Positions 46,832 to 57,012 of a DNA stretch of 64,000 nucleotides are shown in pieces; within the stretch, counting starts at the first letter, position 1, and the number at the start of each line of letters is the position of its first letter. The position numbers and the translations under genes are program-made. Source of the stretch: an uncultured bacterium. Lineage in GTDB: Bacteria; Spirochaetota; Leptospiria; Leptospirales; Leptonemataceae. Location of the stretch: assembly GCA_937928085.1 (NCBI GenBank), contig CALFVU010000013.1, positions 1-64,000 of the forward strand, given 5' to 3'. A model generated the notes under the pieces. It saw nothing but the letters and a program-made list of their open reading frames with translations, made no database searches and was not told where the DNA came from.

Positions 46832-48181
46832 ATGGAATATACGGTAACAAAAAAAAATTCTGTAACCGCAGAAGCATATTTTAAAGTAAAAAAAGAAGAA
46901 TTAAACAAATATATAGACGAAGCTTATGTGAATTTTGCAAAAAAGGTTAAGATTCCAGGTTTTCGGGTAGGTAAAGCACCTCTAGAAATTGTAAAAAGAA
47001 ATTTTGATCAAAGTAACGTAATTGAAGAAGCTATAAAACTTTTGATTTCTAAAAGTTATTCTTCTGTTTTTGATCATTTAAATCCAAAACCGATCAGTCT
47101 TCCTTATTTTGAAGTAGAAAAATTTGATGATTCCTCACTAATTGAATTTAAAGCTACATATGAGTACTATCCCGATATTAAACTCCCTAAATATAAAAAA
47201 GTAAAAATTTTAAAAGAAGAACTAATTGAAGATTATTCTTTTATAGATTCTATCTTGAACGAAATTGCAAAAAATAATTACGAAGTTCTTCCAAAAGAAT
47301 CCAAAGAAGGAACAGAAATTTTTGTGGAAGAAAATGATATTGTTTTGATCAATTTAAAAATTTATCAAAAAAACAAAGAATTGTATAATTTAGAAAGTAT
47401 TCATTATGATTTAGAAAAAGATAAAATATTCGCGAATTTTAAGGAAAATCTACTCAATAAAAAAATCAACGATGAGGTGGAATTTGAATCAAAATTGGAG
47501 AAAAATATTAAAGAATTAAAAAAAGCTTACAATAAAAAGATTACGGTTAAAGTTAAAGTTTTAGATATTAAACAAAAAGTAGCTCCACCGATAAATGATG
47601 AGCTTGCAAGATTACTTAATTTCGAAAATCTTGAGTCTTTAAAAGAACATATTAAAAATTCTTTAAAACAAAAGGCACTAGAATTTTTAGATTATCAAGC
47701 TTATGATAAATTTTTGAAAGATTACATCAAGAATGCGGAGATAGAAGTTCCTGAAATTTTTATTCAAGAAGCATTTCAGAATATTTTTAAAGACACATTA
47801 AGAAGATTTTCTTTGCCAGAAACAATATCATTAGAACAGCTTGCTGAACTTTTAAAACAAACTAAAGAAGAATTAGAAAAAACAATCAGAGAGATGGCGA
47901 TTTTTCAGGTAAAAGAATATATGATTATTAAAGAAATAGCAAAAGAAGAAAATCTAAAAGTAACAGACGAAGAAATAGAAGCGGAAATACTAAAAGGATT
48001 TCCAGATTTGCAAAAAAAGGATTTAGAAATAATTCTAAAACAAAAAAATATTCGGGATGATTATGAATATATAATCTTAAAAAATAAATGCAAAGAATTG
48101 ATTTTAAAAGAAGCAGAGATCGAATCAAAAGACAAGATTTCTTTAAAAGAATTATATCAAAAAAGAATCATAAGTTTATAA
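46832..48181 (+). CDS. tig: trigger factor
   Basis: Ribosome-associated chaperone, 449 residues. The ribosome-binding signature GFRVGKAPLEIVKRNF lies near residue 44. The middle PPIase-like domain (about 155-245, VEENDIVLINLKIY through VKVKVLDIKQ) is recognisable but diverged and lacks the usual Gly/Phe-rich active-site loop, so isomerase activity is doubtful. The C-terminal helical arms run to the end (ISLEQLAELLKQTKEELEK). AAGGAAG precedes the ATG. tig-clpP-clpX is the conserved order. Confidence 0.93.
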   Translation: MEYTVTKKNSVTAEAYFKVKKEELNKYIDEAYVNFAKKVKIPGFRVGKAPLEIVKRNFDQSNVIEEAIKLLISKSYSSVFDHLNPKPISLPYFEVEKFDDSSLIEFKATYEYYPDIKLPKYKKVKILKEELIEDYSFIDSILNEIAKNNYEVLPKESKEGTEIFVEENDIVLINLKIYQKNKELYNLESIHYDLEKDKIFANFKENLLNKKINDEVEFESKLEKNIKELKKAYNKKITVKVKVLDIKQKVAPPINDELARLLNFENLESLKEHIKNSLKQKALEFLDYQAYDKFLKDYIKNAEIEVPEIFIQEAFQNIFKDTLRRFSLPETISLEQLAELLKQTKEELEKTIREMAIFQVKEYMIIKEIAKEENLKVTDEEIEAEILKGFPDLQKKDLEIILKQKNIRDDYEYIILKNKCKELILKEAEIESKDKISLKELYQKRIISL

Positions 48182-48229
48182 GTTGTCAATATTCATAAAA
48201 AAAGTTAATTTTAATAAAAGGAGAAATTT

Positions 48230-48844
48230 ATGTCAATACCATATGTAATCGAACAAACTCCTCGTGGAGAAAGACAATATGATATATATTCAAGATTGCT
48301 AAAAGATAGGATTATTTTTTTAGGATTTCCTATTGATGATTATTACAGTAATATTATTATTGCTCAACTTCTATTTTTAGATGCAGAAGATCCCGATTTA
48401 GATATTTACATGTATATTAATTCTCCGGGAGGATATATTACATCAGGTTTAGCTATATATGATACTATGCAATATGTTAAAGCAGATATAAGAACAATTT
48501 GTGTAGGACAGGCATCGAATATCAGTTCTTTGCTTTTAGCAGCTGGAACAAAAGGAAAACGATCCGCTCTTCCAAATGCAAGAATTGTCATGCATCAACC
48601 ATTGGGGGGTGTAAGTGGGCAATCGAAAGATATTGAAATTCAGGCAAAGGAAATTTTGGAAATTAAAGATAGACTAAATTTTATTTATTCTTTACATACT
48701 GGAAAATCATTAGAAGAAATTGAAAGAGATACCGATAGATTATTCTATATGACAGCACAACAAGCCAAGGATTATGGTCTTATTGATAATGTAATCGATA
48801 TGAATCAATCTAAGTTAGAAAAAATAAAATCAAAATCAGGATAG
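48230..48844 (+). CDS. clpP: ClpP-family protein lacking two catalytic triad residues (ClpR-like)
   Basis: 204 residues, full length for ClpP, with [30 protein letters not shown] and YGLID intact and no N-terminal propeptide. The nucleophile segment reads [14 protein letters not shown]: Asn97 replaces the Ser of GQAASMG. The catalytic Asp position, in D-T-D-R-D-x-F of active ClpPs, reads DTDRLFYM, with Leu171. Only His122 of the triad remains. Two independent losses, each clear at codon level (AAT at 48518-48520), make error unlikely and suggest a non-proteolytic structural subunit that would need an active ClpP elsewhere. A strong AGGAG precedes the ATG, and clpX follows after six bases. Confidence 0.9.
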   Translation: MSIPYVIEQTPRGERQYDIYSRLLKDRIIFLGFPIDDYYSNIIIAQLLFLDAEDPDLDIYMYINSPGGYITSGLAIYDTMQYVKADIRTICVGQASNISSLLLAAGTKGKRSALPNARIVMHQPLGGVSGQSKDIEIQAKEILEIKDRLNFIYSLHTGKSLEEIERDTDRLFYMTAQQAKDYGLIDNVIDMNQSKLEKIKSKSG

Positions 48845-48850
48845 GGTATT

Positions 48851-50128
48851 ATGATGGATACAAGGAAAAAGAAAAAAGAGACTCTTCAATGTTCATTTTG
48901 TGGAAAAGAACAAGATCAAGTTAGAAAATTAGTGGCTGGTCCGGGAGTTTATATCTGTGATGAATGTATAGAACTTTGTAACGAAATTTTAAATGAAGAT
49001 TCAAAACACGGCGATTTGATTTCTTCTGAACCTGTAAGAAATTTACCTGTTCCGGCAGAAATCAAGAGCGTTCTAGATGAATATGTTATCGGACAAGAAG
49101 AAGCTAAAAAAATTTTATCTGTTGCTGTGTATAATCATTATAAGAGAATTTATTATCCAAAGAGTAAATCCGACGTAGAATTGGACAAATCCAATATTTT
49201 GTTAATAGGACCTACAGGATCTGGAAAAACTTTATTAGCTCAAACATTAGCTAGATTTTTAAAAGTTCCTTTTGCAATTGCTGATGCTACTTCCTTAACA
49301 GAAGCTGGATACGTGGGCGAGGATGTAGAAAACATTTTACTAAGACTAATTCAGAATGCAAATAATGATATTAAACTAGCAGAAAAAGGTATTGTTTATA
49401 TTGACGAAGTAGATAAAATCTCTCGTAAATCAGAAAATCCTTCTATTACAAGAGATGTTTCAGGAGAAGGTGTACAACAGGCTTTACTAAAAATCATTGA
49501 AGGTACTATAGCAAATGTACCACCCCAAGGAGGAAGAAAACATCCTCATCAAGATTTTATTCAAATTGACACTCGAAATATTTTATTTATTTGTGGAGGA
49601 GCTTTTGTAGGATTGGAAGATATAATAGCAAAACGATTAGGTTCTAAAACAATAGGTTTTGATAGAGAACAACAATCTATGGATGTTAAAAAAATGTCGA
49701 AATCAGAATTGCTAAAATATGTTGAACCAGATGATCTTATTAAATTTGGAATGATTCCCGAATTCATAGGAAGATTACCAGTTGTTGCTACTTTAGATGA
49801 ATTAGATATTGAAGCTTTAAAGCGAATTTTTAAAGAACCTAAAAATTCAATTTATAAGCAATATAGAAAAATATTCGAAATGGAAAATGTAGAATTAATT
49901 TTTGAAGAAGAAGCTGTAGAGGAGATAGCTCAGAAAGCAATTAAAAGAAAAACCGGAGCAAGGGGATTGCGAAGTATTGTAGAAAGAATTATGCTAGATT
50001 TAATGTACGAAATACCTTCTCAAAAAAATGTAGAAAAAGTAGTCATACATACTGGTGTTGTTAAAAATGGAGAAAAACCTTATATCACTTATAGAAATAA
50101 TGAATTAAAAAATAAAGAAACAGCTTAA
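48851..50128 (+). CDS. clpX: ATP-dependent unfoldase ClpX
   Basis: 425 residues. The N-terminal zinc domain has CSFCGKEQ and [10 protein letters not shown]. The AAA+ core has Walker [16 protein letters not shown] near 118, the pore loop GYVGED, Walker B VYIDEVDK near 181, the arginine-rich sensor region ending [14 protein letters not shown], and the ClpP-docking IGF loop in SKTIGFDRE near 277. Unfoldase function therefore looks intact, including the capacity to dock onto a ClpP ring. It follows clpP in the operon. The last four bases overlap the convergent DUF1820-like gene. Confidence 0.96.
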   Translation: MMDTRKKKKETLQCSFCGKEQDQVRKLVAGPGVYICDECIELCNEILNEDSKHGDLISSEPVRNLPVPAEIKSVLDEYVIGQEEAKKILSVAVYNHYKRIYYPKSKSDVELDKSNILLIGPTGSGKTLLAQTLARFLKVPFAIADATSLTEAGYVGEDVENILLRLIQNANNDIKLAEKGIVYIDEVDKISRKSENPSITRDVSGEGVQQALLKIIEGTIANVPPQGGRKHPHQDFIQIDTRNILFICGGAFVGLEDIIAKRLGSKTIGFDREQQSMDVKKMSKSELLKYVEPDDLIKFGMIPEFIGRLPVVATLDELDIEALKRIFKEPKNSIYKQYRKIFEMENVELIFEEEAVEEIAQKAIKRKTGARGLRSIVERIMLDLMYEIPSQKNVEKVVIHTGVVKNGEKPYITYRNNELKNKETA

Positions 50129-50475
50129 AATCGAAATGGATCGGGAGGTGTATAAATAGTTGGAATTTTTTGTTGAGTATTTTCTTTGATGGATATCACT
50201 CGAGGCTTTAGCTGAGTTTCTTTGTCAATTTCTTCTACTCTTATCACCGAATGTATAGGTATAAAAATTCGCTTCGTATGTTCAAATTCCTTTTTTATCG
50301 AATCTTCATTAGGATCTATAAGAAGATTAGATTTTTCTCCAAAAACAAGATCTTCTATTTCTAAAAATCCAAAAATATTACTTTGTATTACATTTTTAGC
50401 AAAAATTTCGTAGATTGTTCCTTTATTAAAAAACAAGATTTTATATAATCTTTTTTGAATTTTGTTATCTTCCAT
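50125..50475 (-). CDS. DUF1820-like small protein
   Basis: 116 residues. [43 protein letters not shown] and [16 protein letters not shown] match my memory of the DUF1820 family, small cytoplasmic proteins of unknown function found beside clp or RNA genes in several proteobacteria. It carries no signal peptide. It is convergent with clpX, overlapping by four bases. The C-terminal 20 residues are Pro-rich. The family call is moderate and the function unknown. Confidence 0.7.
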   Translation of the reverse strand: MEDNKIQKRLYKILFFNKGTIYEIFAKNVIQSNIFGFLEIEDLVFGEKSNLLIDPNEDSIKKEFEHTKRIFIPIHSVIRVEEIDKETQLKPRVISIKENTQQKIPTIYTPPDPFRF

Positions 50476-50552
50476 AAAAATTTTAAAATTAAGTCATTTT
50501 TTTATTTAATATCATTTAGTCAAATACAATATAATTACATTTTATTATGAAG

Positions 50553-51338
50553 TTATGTTTTCCTTGTTGTTGGATCTCCAGCATCGATTTCAAGAGGACC
50601 ATTTGTTCTACCGTTTATAAATTGTTGGATTAAAGGATTGGGTGAATTTTTAATCTCTTCTGGTGTACCAACAAATTCTACTTTTCCTTTGTAAAAAAAA
50701 GCGATTCTATCTGCAATAAAATAAGCAGAATTCATATCATGAGTTACAATTACCTGAGTAACCTGTAATTCTTTTTGAAGTTTACGAATTAATTCATTAA
50801 TGACCTGACTCATTACCGGATCCAAGCCAGATGTTGGTTCATCGTATAATAAAATTTCGGGATTTGTAGTTAATGCTCTTGCAATTCCAGCTCGCTTTTT
50901 CATACCTCCAGAAATGCTATCAGGTAATAAATCTTTTGCTGGCAGTAATCCTAACCATTTCAATTTTTCTAAAACGATTTTATCAATTTCTTTTTTTGAT
51001 TTTAAGCGATTTTCTCTTAGAGGTAAAGCTACGTTATCGTAAACACTCATCCAGTTAATCAAGGCTCCACTCTGAAAAAGTACTCCCATTCTACTTCGAA
51101 TTTCTTGCAATTTACGTTTACTACAATTAGGAATTGAATGACCAAAAACTTTTACATCTCCTTTATCAGGTTTCAATAAACCGATAATATGCCGAATCGT
51201 AACAGATTTTCCTGTTCCTGAACCTCCCAATATTACTAAGGTCTCTCCACGATATACTTGAAGATTAATACCCCTAAGTATCGATCTTGTTCCAAACGAT
51301 TTGTGTAAATCAACTAGCTCGATGACGATTTCTTTCAT
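50553..51338 (-). CDS. mlaF: Mla-type lipid transporter ATPase
   Basis: 261 residues. Walker [11 protein letters not shown] near 36, the ABC signature [16 protein letters not shown] near 143 (the SGGMxKRxxxARAL form typical of MlaF/Mkl), Walker [14 protein letters not shown] and the H-loop VTHDMNSA all appear. It powers the MlaE permease and the MlaD MCE protein encoded upstream, moving phospholipid between membranes. Six bases separate it from mlaD. It is the last gene of mlaE-mlaD-mlaF. Confidence 0.93.
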   Translation of the reverse strand: MKEIVIELVDLHKSFGTRSILRGINLQVYRGETLVILGGSGTGKSVTIRHIIGLLKPDKGDVKVFGHSIPNCSKRKLQEIRSRMGVLFQSGALINWMSVYDNVALPLRENRLKSKKEIDKIVLEKLKWLGLLPAKDLLPDSISGGMKKRAGIARALTTNPEILLYDEPTSGLDPVMSQVINELIRKLQKELQVTQVIVTHDMNSAYFIADRIAFFYKGKVEFVGTPEEIKNSPNPLIQQFINGRTNGPLEIDAGDPTTRKT

Positions 51339-51343
51339 AAAAA

Positions 51344-52168
51344 TTAAAATAAATTCAAAATTCCACTACCTGTTTTTAATAAAATATTATTTTCTCGTAT
51401 AGATTCAAAACCTTCTCTAATATCGCGAATTAATAAAATCGTTTCTAACAAAACTTTATCTGATTCTGTTAATAATTGATTTTCATTTAGTAGCAAAGAA
51501 ATCGTGCCATTACCAGAATCAATTTTTTGAGTAATTTCTGCTAAGTTTTTAAAAATTTTATATAAAGGTTTTTTATTTTCATAAATTAAATCTGATACTA
51601 ACGTTAAAGGATCGTCGTAATTCGTTGCTCTAATTACATTATGAATATTTAATCGAAGAGTATTACCTGTTATCATTTTAAGAACATCATTTGAATTCAA
51701 ATAAATTTTTTCTAATTTTTTATGAGTAATTTTTTTATTATTGTTGATTTCTATCATACTACCTGGTTTAATTTCAATTACTTTTTCTCCTAAAATTTTA
51801 TCATACTTTGTATATAGTTTATAATTATCATAAAATTCTATTTTGTTTTGAAGGTTAAGAACTGCTAATATAATTTGATCATACATTTTATCTTTACAAA
51901 GATCTTCGCATTCATGAATATTGATTAAATTACCTTCTTTATCTACGGGATAGTAATCTAAATATCTTACATATCCTTGATCTACTCCTAAAACATTCAC
52001 TCTAGCTCCAGTTTGAATTCCTTGGGCATTTTTTAAAACTACAGGTAAGTAATAAGATAAATTTTTATTTTTTTTAGATGGCATTAAAATCGTATAGATG
52101 CCAATAAACGAAATCAAAACCCAAAATAAAATTCCTAAAAGATAATATGTAAAGCTAAAATTTTTCAT
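51344..52168 (-). CDS. mlaD: MCE-domain lipid-binding protein
   Basis: 274 residues: an N-terminal membrane helix ([21 protein letters not shown]), then an MCE domain from about residue 38 to 155 ([43 protein letters not shown]). Compared with MlaD, a loop of about 20 residues is inserted after the VDQGYV strand and contains two cysteines (HECEDLCKD). The C-terminal part is helical. It should form a hexameric periplasmic tunnel for lipids. It starts directly at the end of mlaE. Confidence 0.87.
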   Translation of the reverse strand: MKNFSFTYYLLGILFWVLISFIGIYTILMPSKKNKNLSYYLPVVLKNAQGIQTGARVNVLGVDQGYVRYLDYYPVDKEGNLINIHECEDLCKDKMYDQIILAVLNLQNKIEFYDNYKLYTKYDKILGEKVIEIKPGSMIEINNNKKITHKKLEKIYLNSNDVLKMITGNTLRLNIHNVIRATNYDDPLTLVSDLIYENKKPLYKIFKNLAEITQKIDSGNGTISLLLNENQLLTESDKVLLETILLIRDIREGFESIRENNILLKTGSGILNLF

Positions 52169-52981
52169 TTATCGATAAAAAATTGCACTGATAAAATATC
52201 CAAACATAATCACAAATAAATACGAAAGAACTACTGATTGCCTAACCGCTCTACCTACACCAATTGCACCTTCTTTTGCATTTAAACCCTGCTGACACGA
52301 AATCGAAGAAATCGTAATTCCAAAAACCAAAGCTTTAAAATTTCCTACCCATATATCTTTTAAACCATTTTTACTTTTTAATACTTCCAGTGCTAGTTCA
52401 TAAAAAGTCTCGAACTCTACACCTAATTGCGTTTTTGCAATGATACTTCCACCTATCGTACCTAATAAAGAAGCATAGTTGCAGAGTACTGGAATCATTA
52501 AACTAAATCCTACAACACGAGGTAGAACTAAAAAACGGACAGGGTCAATAGACATTACTTCTAGAGCATCGATTTCTTCAGAAACTTTCATTGTTCCAAT
52601 TTCAGCAGCCATAGAAGACCCTACAGAGGCTGATAGAATTAAAGCTGTCATAAAAGGTGACATTTCTCGTGTTAAAGTAATTACTATTAATTGTCCTATT
52701 AATTCTTCTTGACCAAAATCCTTTAGTGCTAAACCGCTTTGTAAACTTACAATCATACCCGTAAAAACAGCTACAATACTTACTACAAATAAGGACTTAA
52801 AACCAGAAATATACATCACTAATAATGTAGGTTGAAGTTTAAAAATTAAATAAGGTAGATTAATCGCTACACGAAAAATTAAATACAAAACTTCTCCAAC
52901 ACCAATAAAGATTTCCAGAAAATAAATTTTTATAATTTTTTTTAAATAAAACATTTTCTTAACATTTTTAAAAAAAATCAT
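52169..52981 (-). CDS. mlaE: Mla-type permease
   Basis: 270 residues with five or six helices. The DUF140 signature appears as FVVSIVAVFTGMIVSLQSGLA, AELIGQLI-like EELIGQLIVITLTREMSPFM, SVGSSMAAEIGTMKVSEEID and ALEVMSIDPVRFLVLPRVVG (the E-I-x-x-M-x-V-x-E-Q-I-D-A-L motif). It is the membrane core of the MlaFED complex and the first gene of the operon. The start codon is placed at 52981, and a second ATG lies nine codons later (MFYLKK). Confidence 0.93.
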   Translation of the reverse strand: MIFFKNVKKMFYLKKIIKIYFLEIFIGVGEVLYLIFRVAINLPYLIFKLQPTLLVMYISGFKSLFVVSIVAVFTGMIVSLQSGLALKDFGQEELIGQLIVITLTREMSPFMTALILSASVGSSMAAEIGTMKVSEEIDALEVMSIDPVRFLVLPRVVGFSLMIPVLCNYASLLGTIGGSIIAKTQLGVEFETFYELALEVLKSKNGLKDIWVGNFKALVFGITISSISCQQGLNAKEGAIGVGRAVRQSVVLSYLFVIMFGYFISAIFYR

Positions 52982-52987
52982 TACATT

Positions 52988-53902
52988 TCAAGTGATTATT
53001 TCTATAATAAAATAAAAAATTTTAGGTCTATCCAATAATAAATATTCTTTTGTTAGAAATGCATTGGTTTTTGAATTCATAGGTTCTATACAAATAAAAT
53101 TTTTTTCTTTTGGTGAGTAAATTTGACATGTAGTAAATCCTTCTCCAAAATGTAAAATCAACTCATAATCCTTTTGTTGAATTTTAAACAAAGCTTTAGA
53201 ATTAGTGTAGAAAAAATTAGTAAATCCATCGTCCCAAGAAACATTAGAATCTAAAAAAACTTTAAAGTAAGTGTTTTCTCTTTTGTATGGTAAATTGTTT
53301 TTCGAAAAGAATAAAGTAATATCTTTTAAATCAACAGGAAATAAATATGAATTCGTTTCTATCCATTGTTTAGCTGGAAGAATTAAATTGATAGTTTCTT
53401 TAGGTTGATATAGTAAAAAGTAGGGATGTAAACCAAAAGAAAGGGGTATTGGTTCTTGAAAATCTTTGATTTCAATCTGGAATTCAATCTGATTTTTGTT
53501 TAAGTAAATTGAGTATTCTATAGAATGAGAAAATGGAAAGAATTCTAGCCAATGGTTTGCAAAATCGAATCTTCCTTTTATAAAATCATTTGTTTTTTTT
53601 AAAATTTTCCATTGATTTGTTTTTAATAAAAAACCATGTATTGGAAATTGATTATGATCTCTTTGAATTACTTCATCTTTTAATTGAATTTGTTTTCCTT
53701 CTAAAATAAATTCTTCTTTGGAAATTCGATTTGCATAAGGATATAAAAAAGGAATTCCCGCTAAATCTTTATTTTTTTTATAAATTTCTTTATCAAAAGG
53801 AAAATATAAAATATTTTTATCTTTAAATAAAATTTTGCTGATCGTAAAGCCACAATCTTCTAAAATTTCTAAAGTAATGTAGTTATTATTTAGTTGTAGC
53901 AT
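52988..53902 (-). CDS. aldose 1-epimerase-like protein
   Basis: 304 residues of the galactose-mutarotase (GalM) superfamily. The catalytic residues are recognisable: PIHGFLLKTNQWKI (His near 92), LSFGLHPYFLL (His near 165) and FICIEPMNSKTNAF (Glu near 277). YPYANRISKEEFILEG is a further family segment. It interconverts anomers of a hexose or hexose phosphate. The substrate is not predictable. It overlaps the upstream endonuclease gene by 17 bases. Confidence 0.82.
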   Translation of the reverse strand: MLQLNNNYITLEILEDCGFTISKILFKDKNILYFPFDKEIYKKNKDLAGIPFLYPYANRISKEEFILEGKQIQLKDEVIQRDHNQFPIHGFLLKTNQWKILKKTNDFIKGRFDFANHWLEFFPFSHSIEYSIYLNKNQIEFQIEIKDFQEPIPLSFGLHPYFLLYQPKETINLILPAKQWIETNSYLFPVDLKDITLFFSKNNLPYKRENTYFKVFLDSNVSWDDGFTNFFYTNSKALFKIQQKDYELILHFGEGFTTCQIYSPKEKNFICIEPMNSKTNAFLTKEYLLLDRPKIFYFIIEIIT

Positions 53903-54728
53903 TAGGATTCAAAGTTTTTATAAAATAGTAACTAACAAAAGGATTTTCATTTCCGTTGAATTTTGCTTTTAATTTATTTAAAATTTTTTCTTGTTCGGTA
54001 GGAGGATCTTCTATGTTCCAAGTTTGTATCCATTTCTTTTCTTCTTCTGTTAGTTCAATCTTGTAGAACCAAGACATATATAAATAAATCCTTGCTATAT
54101 CTCCTCTAATATCTTCTTTAGGTTCAACAATTTTGTTTTTTGAATCTATTTCGAAATCACAATTGCCATACTCTCTTTTTTCTCCTTCTATAATACTATA
54201 AGGATAATCTCTACGATCATGATTTAACTCATAAATACTAGGAACTAAATTGTGTACGTCACCTTCCATAATAATAAAACAATCATCAATTTCAGAACAG
54301 CACTTTCTTCCTCGATAGCTTTTGTTATTTCTTTTACAGATTTTTTCTTTCCAACAAGTAAGGTTTTTTCCAAATTTAGAAGCGGGTACCACATGTTCCC
54401 AGTTTACCATCCATTCTGTAGATTTTGATTTTGGTTGATATCCACATTGTTTTGTGTCGGGAATGAGTTTTTGTTTTGTGGGTTCTACACTGATTTTGCA
54501 ATTACAGTAAAAAGTATAAGGAAAATGAACTAAATATAATGTTTTTAAAAATTTTTTTGCTTCTCGAAAATTTTGATTACTTTTTGATTTTAATAGGCAT
54601 CCTTTTCCGTAGTTTTCTTTTAAGGAATACTTAGTTGTATCAATAAACTTTTCGTAAAAGATTAAGTTGGGTTCATAAGCAAACAAAGACTGATATAAAA
54701 TAAAAAAAATAATGATTTGATTTTTCAT
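53886..54728 (-). CDS. secreted endonuclease I (EndA/NucM family)
   Basis: 280 residues with a short signal peptide (about 1-17, ending LFAYE). The nuclease core has WMVNWEHVVPASKFG near 124, where His is the catalytic residue, CWKEKICKRN and RKCCSEIDDC (disulphide-rich), and DVHNLVPSIYELNHDRRDYPY with the metal-binding Asn and Glu. WNIEDPPTEQEKILN and the ending EIFNGNENPFV-type segment complete the fold. It degrades extracellular or periplasmic DNA and RNA. The start is two bases before the end of the DUF1577-like gene. Confidence 0.88.
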   Translation of the reverse strand: MKNQIIIFFILYQSLFAYEPNLIFYEKFIDTTKYSLKENYGKGCLLKSKSNQNFREAKKFLKTLYLVHFPYTFYCNCKISVEPTKQKLIPDTKQCGYQPKSKSTEWMVNWEHVVPASKFGKNLTCWKEKICKRNNKSYRGRKCCSEIDDCFIIMEGDVHNLVPSIYELNHDRRDYPYSIIEGEKREYGNCDFEIDSKNKIVEPKEDIRGDIARIYLYMSWFYKIELTEEEKKWIQTWNIEDPPTEQEKILNKLKAKFNGNENPFVSYYFIKTLNPNATTK

Positions 54729-54729
54729 T

Positions 54730-55881
54730 TTATGATTCTTTTTGCATTTTTAAAATTTGGTATTTTTTTTCTAAAATAGTTAAATTTTCTAAATAATTAG
54801 TTTTATCTTTATCACTTTTAAATTCAGTAATTTTTGCTCCTATGTCTAGTTTTCCGTCTTGATGTCTATATGAAGATTTAAATTCAACAAAAATGGAAAC
54901 TGGTTTTTGATCTCGAAAGACAATATCACAATAAGTTCCTGATTGCTTTATTAAATAACTAATTAAATTTAAATTTTGGATTCTTGCTCGAAAGCCATTT
55001 TTAGAAATATTTAAAACTTGTTCTTTTTCTTGTATTGTTGTTGTATTGATTTGTAGCATTCTTTTAATTAATTCCTGATTCCATTGTTTAATTTTATTGA
55101 TTTCTTCCAATTCTAAAGGTTTACTTTTATTAGAAATTCTAATATACCCAATAGAAATTAAATTTTTGTCGTGAGCAAGATAAAAGATAGGACCTACAAT
55201 TTCGCTTTTTACTTGATTTTTCCTATACTCATGAATTTTCTGTTGTAAGTTTTCTTTGAGTATTTCTTTTAAGCTTATGCAATCTTCGTTCGAAAAATTA
55301 AACGATTCAGGATTGTACGTATCTTGAATATAAATAAATTTTCCAGTTTTTTTTATTTTATCTAAGATGAGATCAAAATTTTCGAAAGTATCAATTTTTA
55401 CATAATCATAAAGAGTTCTGATCTTGTTTTCCAATTCAGAAAAGCCAACTTTAATCGTTGTAGGGATGATTCTTGTTTTTGGATCAATTAAGTGTTTGCT
55501 AACAAGAAAATTAGTCAAATACACTTCGTTATGCAAGACTGGAATTCTAACAGATTCTCTTTCGATTAACGAGACTCCTACTTTAACTACTTTTATGTTA
55601 TAGGTTCCTTTTTTCGATCCAGATGTAAGAATTTTTATATAAAGTTCTAAATATCTTCCCAAAACTTTATAACATTGTATTTGTTGATCGGTTTCTAACA
55701 ATATATCTGATTCAATCAAATAGGTTTGATTTGGATTTTTTTCTAAAAATTTAATTTTTGGTGGATTTTCTAATGATTTTATATAAACTGTTTGATTCAT
55801 TAAATGCTTATCAACAATAGATTCTATTTTGTCAGGGTTTAAGAACCATTCTAGTTTTCTTGGTGTTGATATAATTTCCAT
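54730..55881 (-). CDS. DUF1577-like protein with PilZ-like C-terminal domain
   Basis: 383 residues. It resembles my memory of DUF1577, a Leptospira family: an N-terminal YcgR-like strand region (YLIESDILL, CYKVLGRYLELYIKIL, SLIERESVRIPVLHNEVYLTNF), a central helical and sensor-like section (GPIFYLAHDKNLISIGYIRI), and a C-terminal PilZ-type domain with VLNISKNGFRARIQN and CDIVFRDQKPVSIFVEFKSS. The double R-x3-R motif of a c-di-GMP-binding PilZ is not clearly preserved, although RESVR occurs upstream. The role is possibly signalling. The family assignment is from memory. Confidence 0.6.
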   Translation of the reverse strand: MEIISTPRKLEWFLNPDKIESIVDKHLMNQTVYIKSLENPPKIKFLEKNPNQTYLIESDILLETDQQIQCYKVLGRYLELYIKILTSGSKKGTYNIKVVKVGVSLIERESVRIPVLHNEVYLTNFLVSKHLIDPKTRIIPTTIKVGFSELENKIRTLYDYVKIDTFENFDLILDKIKKTGKFIYIQDTYNPESFNFSNEDCISLKEILKENLQQKIHEYRKNQVKSEIVGPIFYLAHDKNLISIGYIRISNKSKPLELEEINKIKQWNQELIKRMLQINTTTIQEKEQVLNISKNGFRARIQNLNLISYLIKQSGTYCDIVFRDQKPVSIFVEFKSSYRHQDGKLDIGAKITEFKSDKDKTNYLENLTILEKKYQILKMQKES

Positions 55882-55972
55882 GTTTAAAGTTTCTTATTCA
55901 TCTATGTTTATAAAAGAATTTATGTTGGTGCTTTTGTATAATTCAAATTTTATTTTACAAAACATTTTAGGA

Positions 55973-56335
55973 TTAATATATACTCATACTTAAAATTTCG
56001 TCTATATGATGCTCTAGATAAAAAATTCCCATAGGTAGAGGGATCCTTTTACATTTGCAAGAAATATAAGGTAAATTTGATGAAATAAAATTTCCATTTT
56101 CTAAAAAAATCATATGTGGAAGAATCCCTTTAAAATTCCTAAGTTTTTCGAATACTAAATAAACATTAATATCATATCCAATGATAATTAAACAATAATC
56201 GCTTGTTAATTCTTCTATTTCGGAAGATACGTATGGAATAATATTTTTTTCTAACAAAAGATTGGATAAAATTTTTGTAATTTCTGAATCTCTTGTCAAG
56301 ATTAAACCTTTTAAAAAACAAGTTGTATCTTTCAT
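55973..56335 (-). CDS. small protein, possibly degenerate receiver-like fold
   Basis: 120 residues with alternating hydrophobic strands and helices (LILTRDSEITKILSNLL, CLIIIGYDINVYLVFEKL, LPHMIFLENG), which recalls a CheY-like fold. The phospho-accepting Asp and the conserved Lys are not present. The C-terminal part has two clustered cysteines (ISCKCKRIP). I recognise no family. It is an isolated gene with about 90 bases before the DUF1577-like gene. Confidence 0.5.
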   Translation of the reverse strand: MKDTTCFLKGLILTRDSEITKILSNLLLEKNIIPYVSSEIEELTSDYCLIIIGYDINVYLVFEKLRNFKGILPHMIFLENGNFISSNLPYISCKCKRIPLPMGIFYLEHHIDEILSMSIY

Positions 56336-56451
56336 TTTTCTTCCCCCGTATCTATTAAGAAAGTTTACTTTATAATAATGAATTTTATTGATTCTTTCTA
56401 CTCATTTTTTTGAATTTTAAAAAAATGCAATTCAATTTTTAAAATCATTTT

Positions 56452-57006
56452 TTACTGCAGTGTACTGAATGCTTTTTCTATTAGTTTTTCGATGAGCAAA
56501 GGAATAGATGAGTCAAACAATAAGGAATCAAATATGTCTCTATCTAAAAAGCCATTTTTTGTCATTTCTAAAAGTAGAATTTTTAAAGTTTGATAATAAT
56601 CTAGCGTATTTAGAATGCCTATAGGTTTTGAATGAAGCCCTAATTGTTTATATGTTAGAACTTCGAAGAATTCATTTAAAGTGCCGATACCACCGGGAAA
56701 AACGATAAAAGCATCGGCGATTTTGATCATCTTTTCTTTTCTTTCGGATAAAGATTCTACTATAATGGTTTCGGTTAGATGAGGATACAATAATTCTTTT
56801 TCTGCCAAAAACGAGGGAATTACGCCAATCATAGGAATTTTATAAAAATTAGCTGTTTCTGCTAAAAGTCCCATAAGACCAATGTTGCCACCTCCATATA
56901 CAATTTTTAAATTTTTTTTTGCAAGCTCTTCGCAGAGTTCCCCAATTTTTCTACCAAAAGCTGGATTAGTTCCAGTGCGAGAACCGAGAAAGATAGCAAC
57001 TTTCAT
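56452..57006 (-). CDS. LOG family nucleotide-5'-monophosphate phosphoribohydrolase
   Basis: 184 residues. The signatures VYGGGNIGLMGLLAETA near 37 and FPGGIGTLNEFFEVLTY near 100 define the LOG/TIGR00730 family, with the catalytic Arg and Glu in ESLSERKEKM and TLNE. Bacterial LOG proteins release the base from AMP-type nucleotides or cytokinin ribotides. It lies six bases after the acyltransferase gene and may be co-transcribed with it. Confidence 0.88.
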   Translation of the reverse strand: MKVAIFLGSRTGTNPAFGRKIGELCEELAKKNLKIVYGGGNIGLMGLLAETANFYKIPMIGVIPSFLAEKELLYPHLTETIIVESLSERKEKMIKIADAFIVFPGGIGTLNEFFEVLTYKQLGLHSKPIGILNTLDYYQTLKILLLEMTKNGFLDRDIFDSLLFDSSIPLLIEKLIEKAFSTLQ

Positions 57007-57012
57007 ACTAAG

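Noticed and set aside
46832-48181. Trigger factor as a possible non-canonical protein because of its diverged PPIase domain
   Set aside because: Ribosome-binding motif, length and tig-clpP-clpX order make it an ordinary trigger factor; weak PPIase domains are common.
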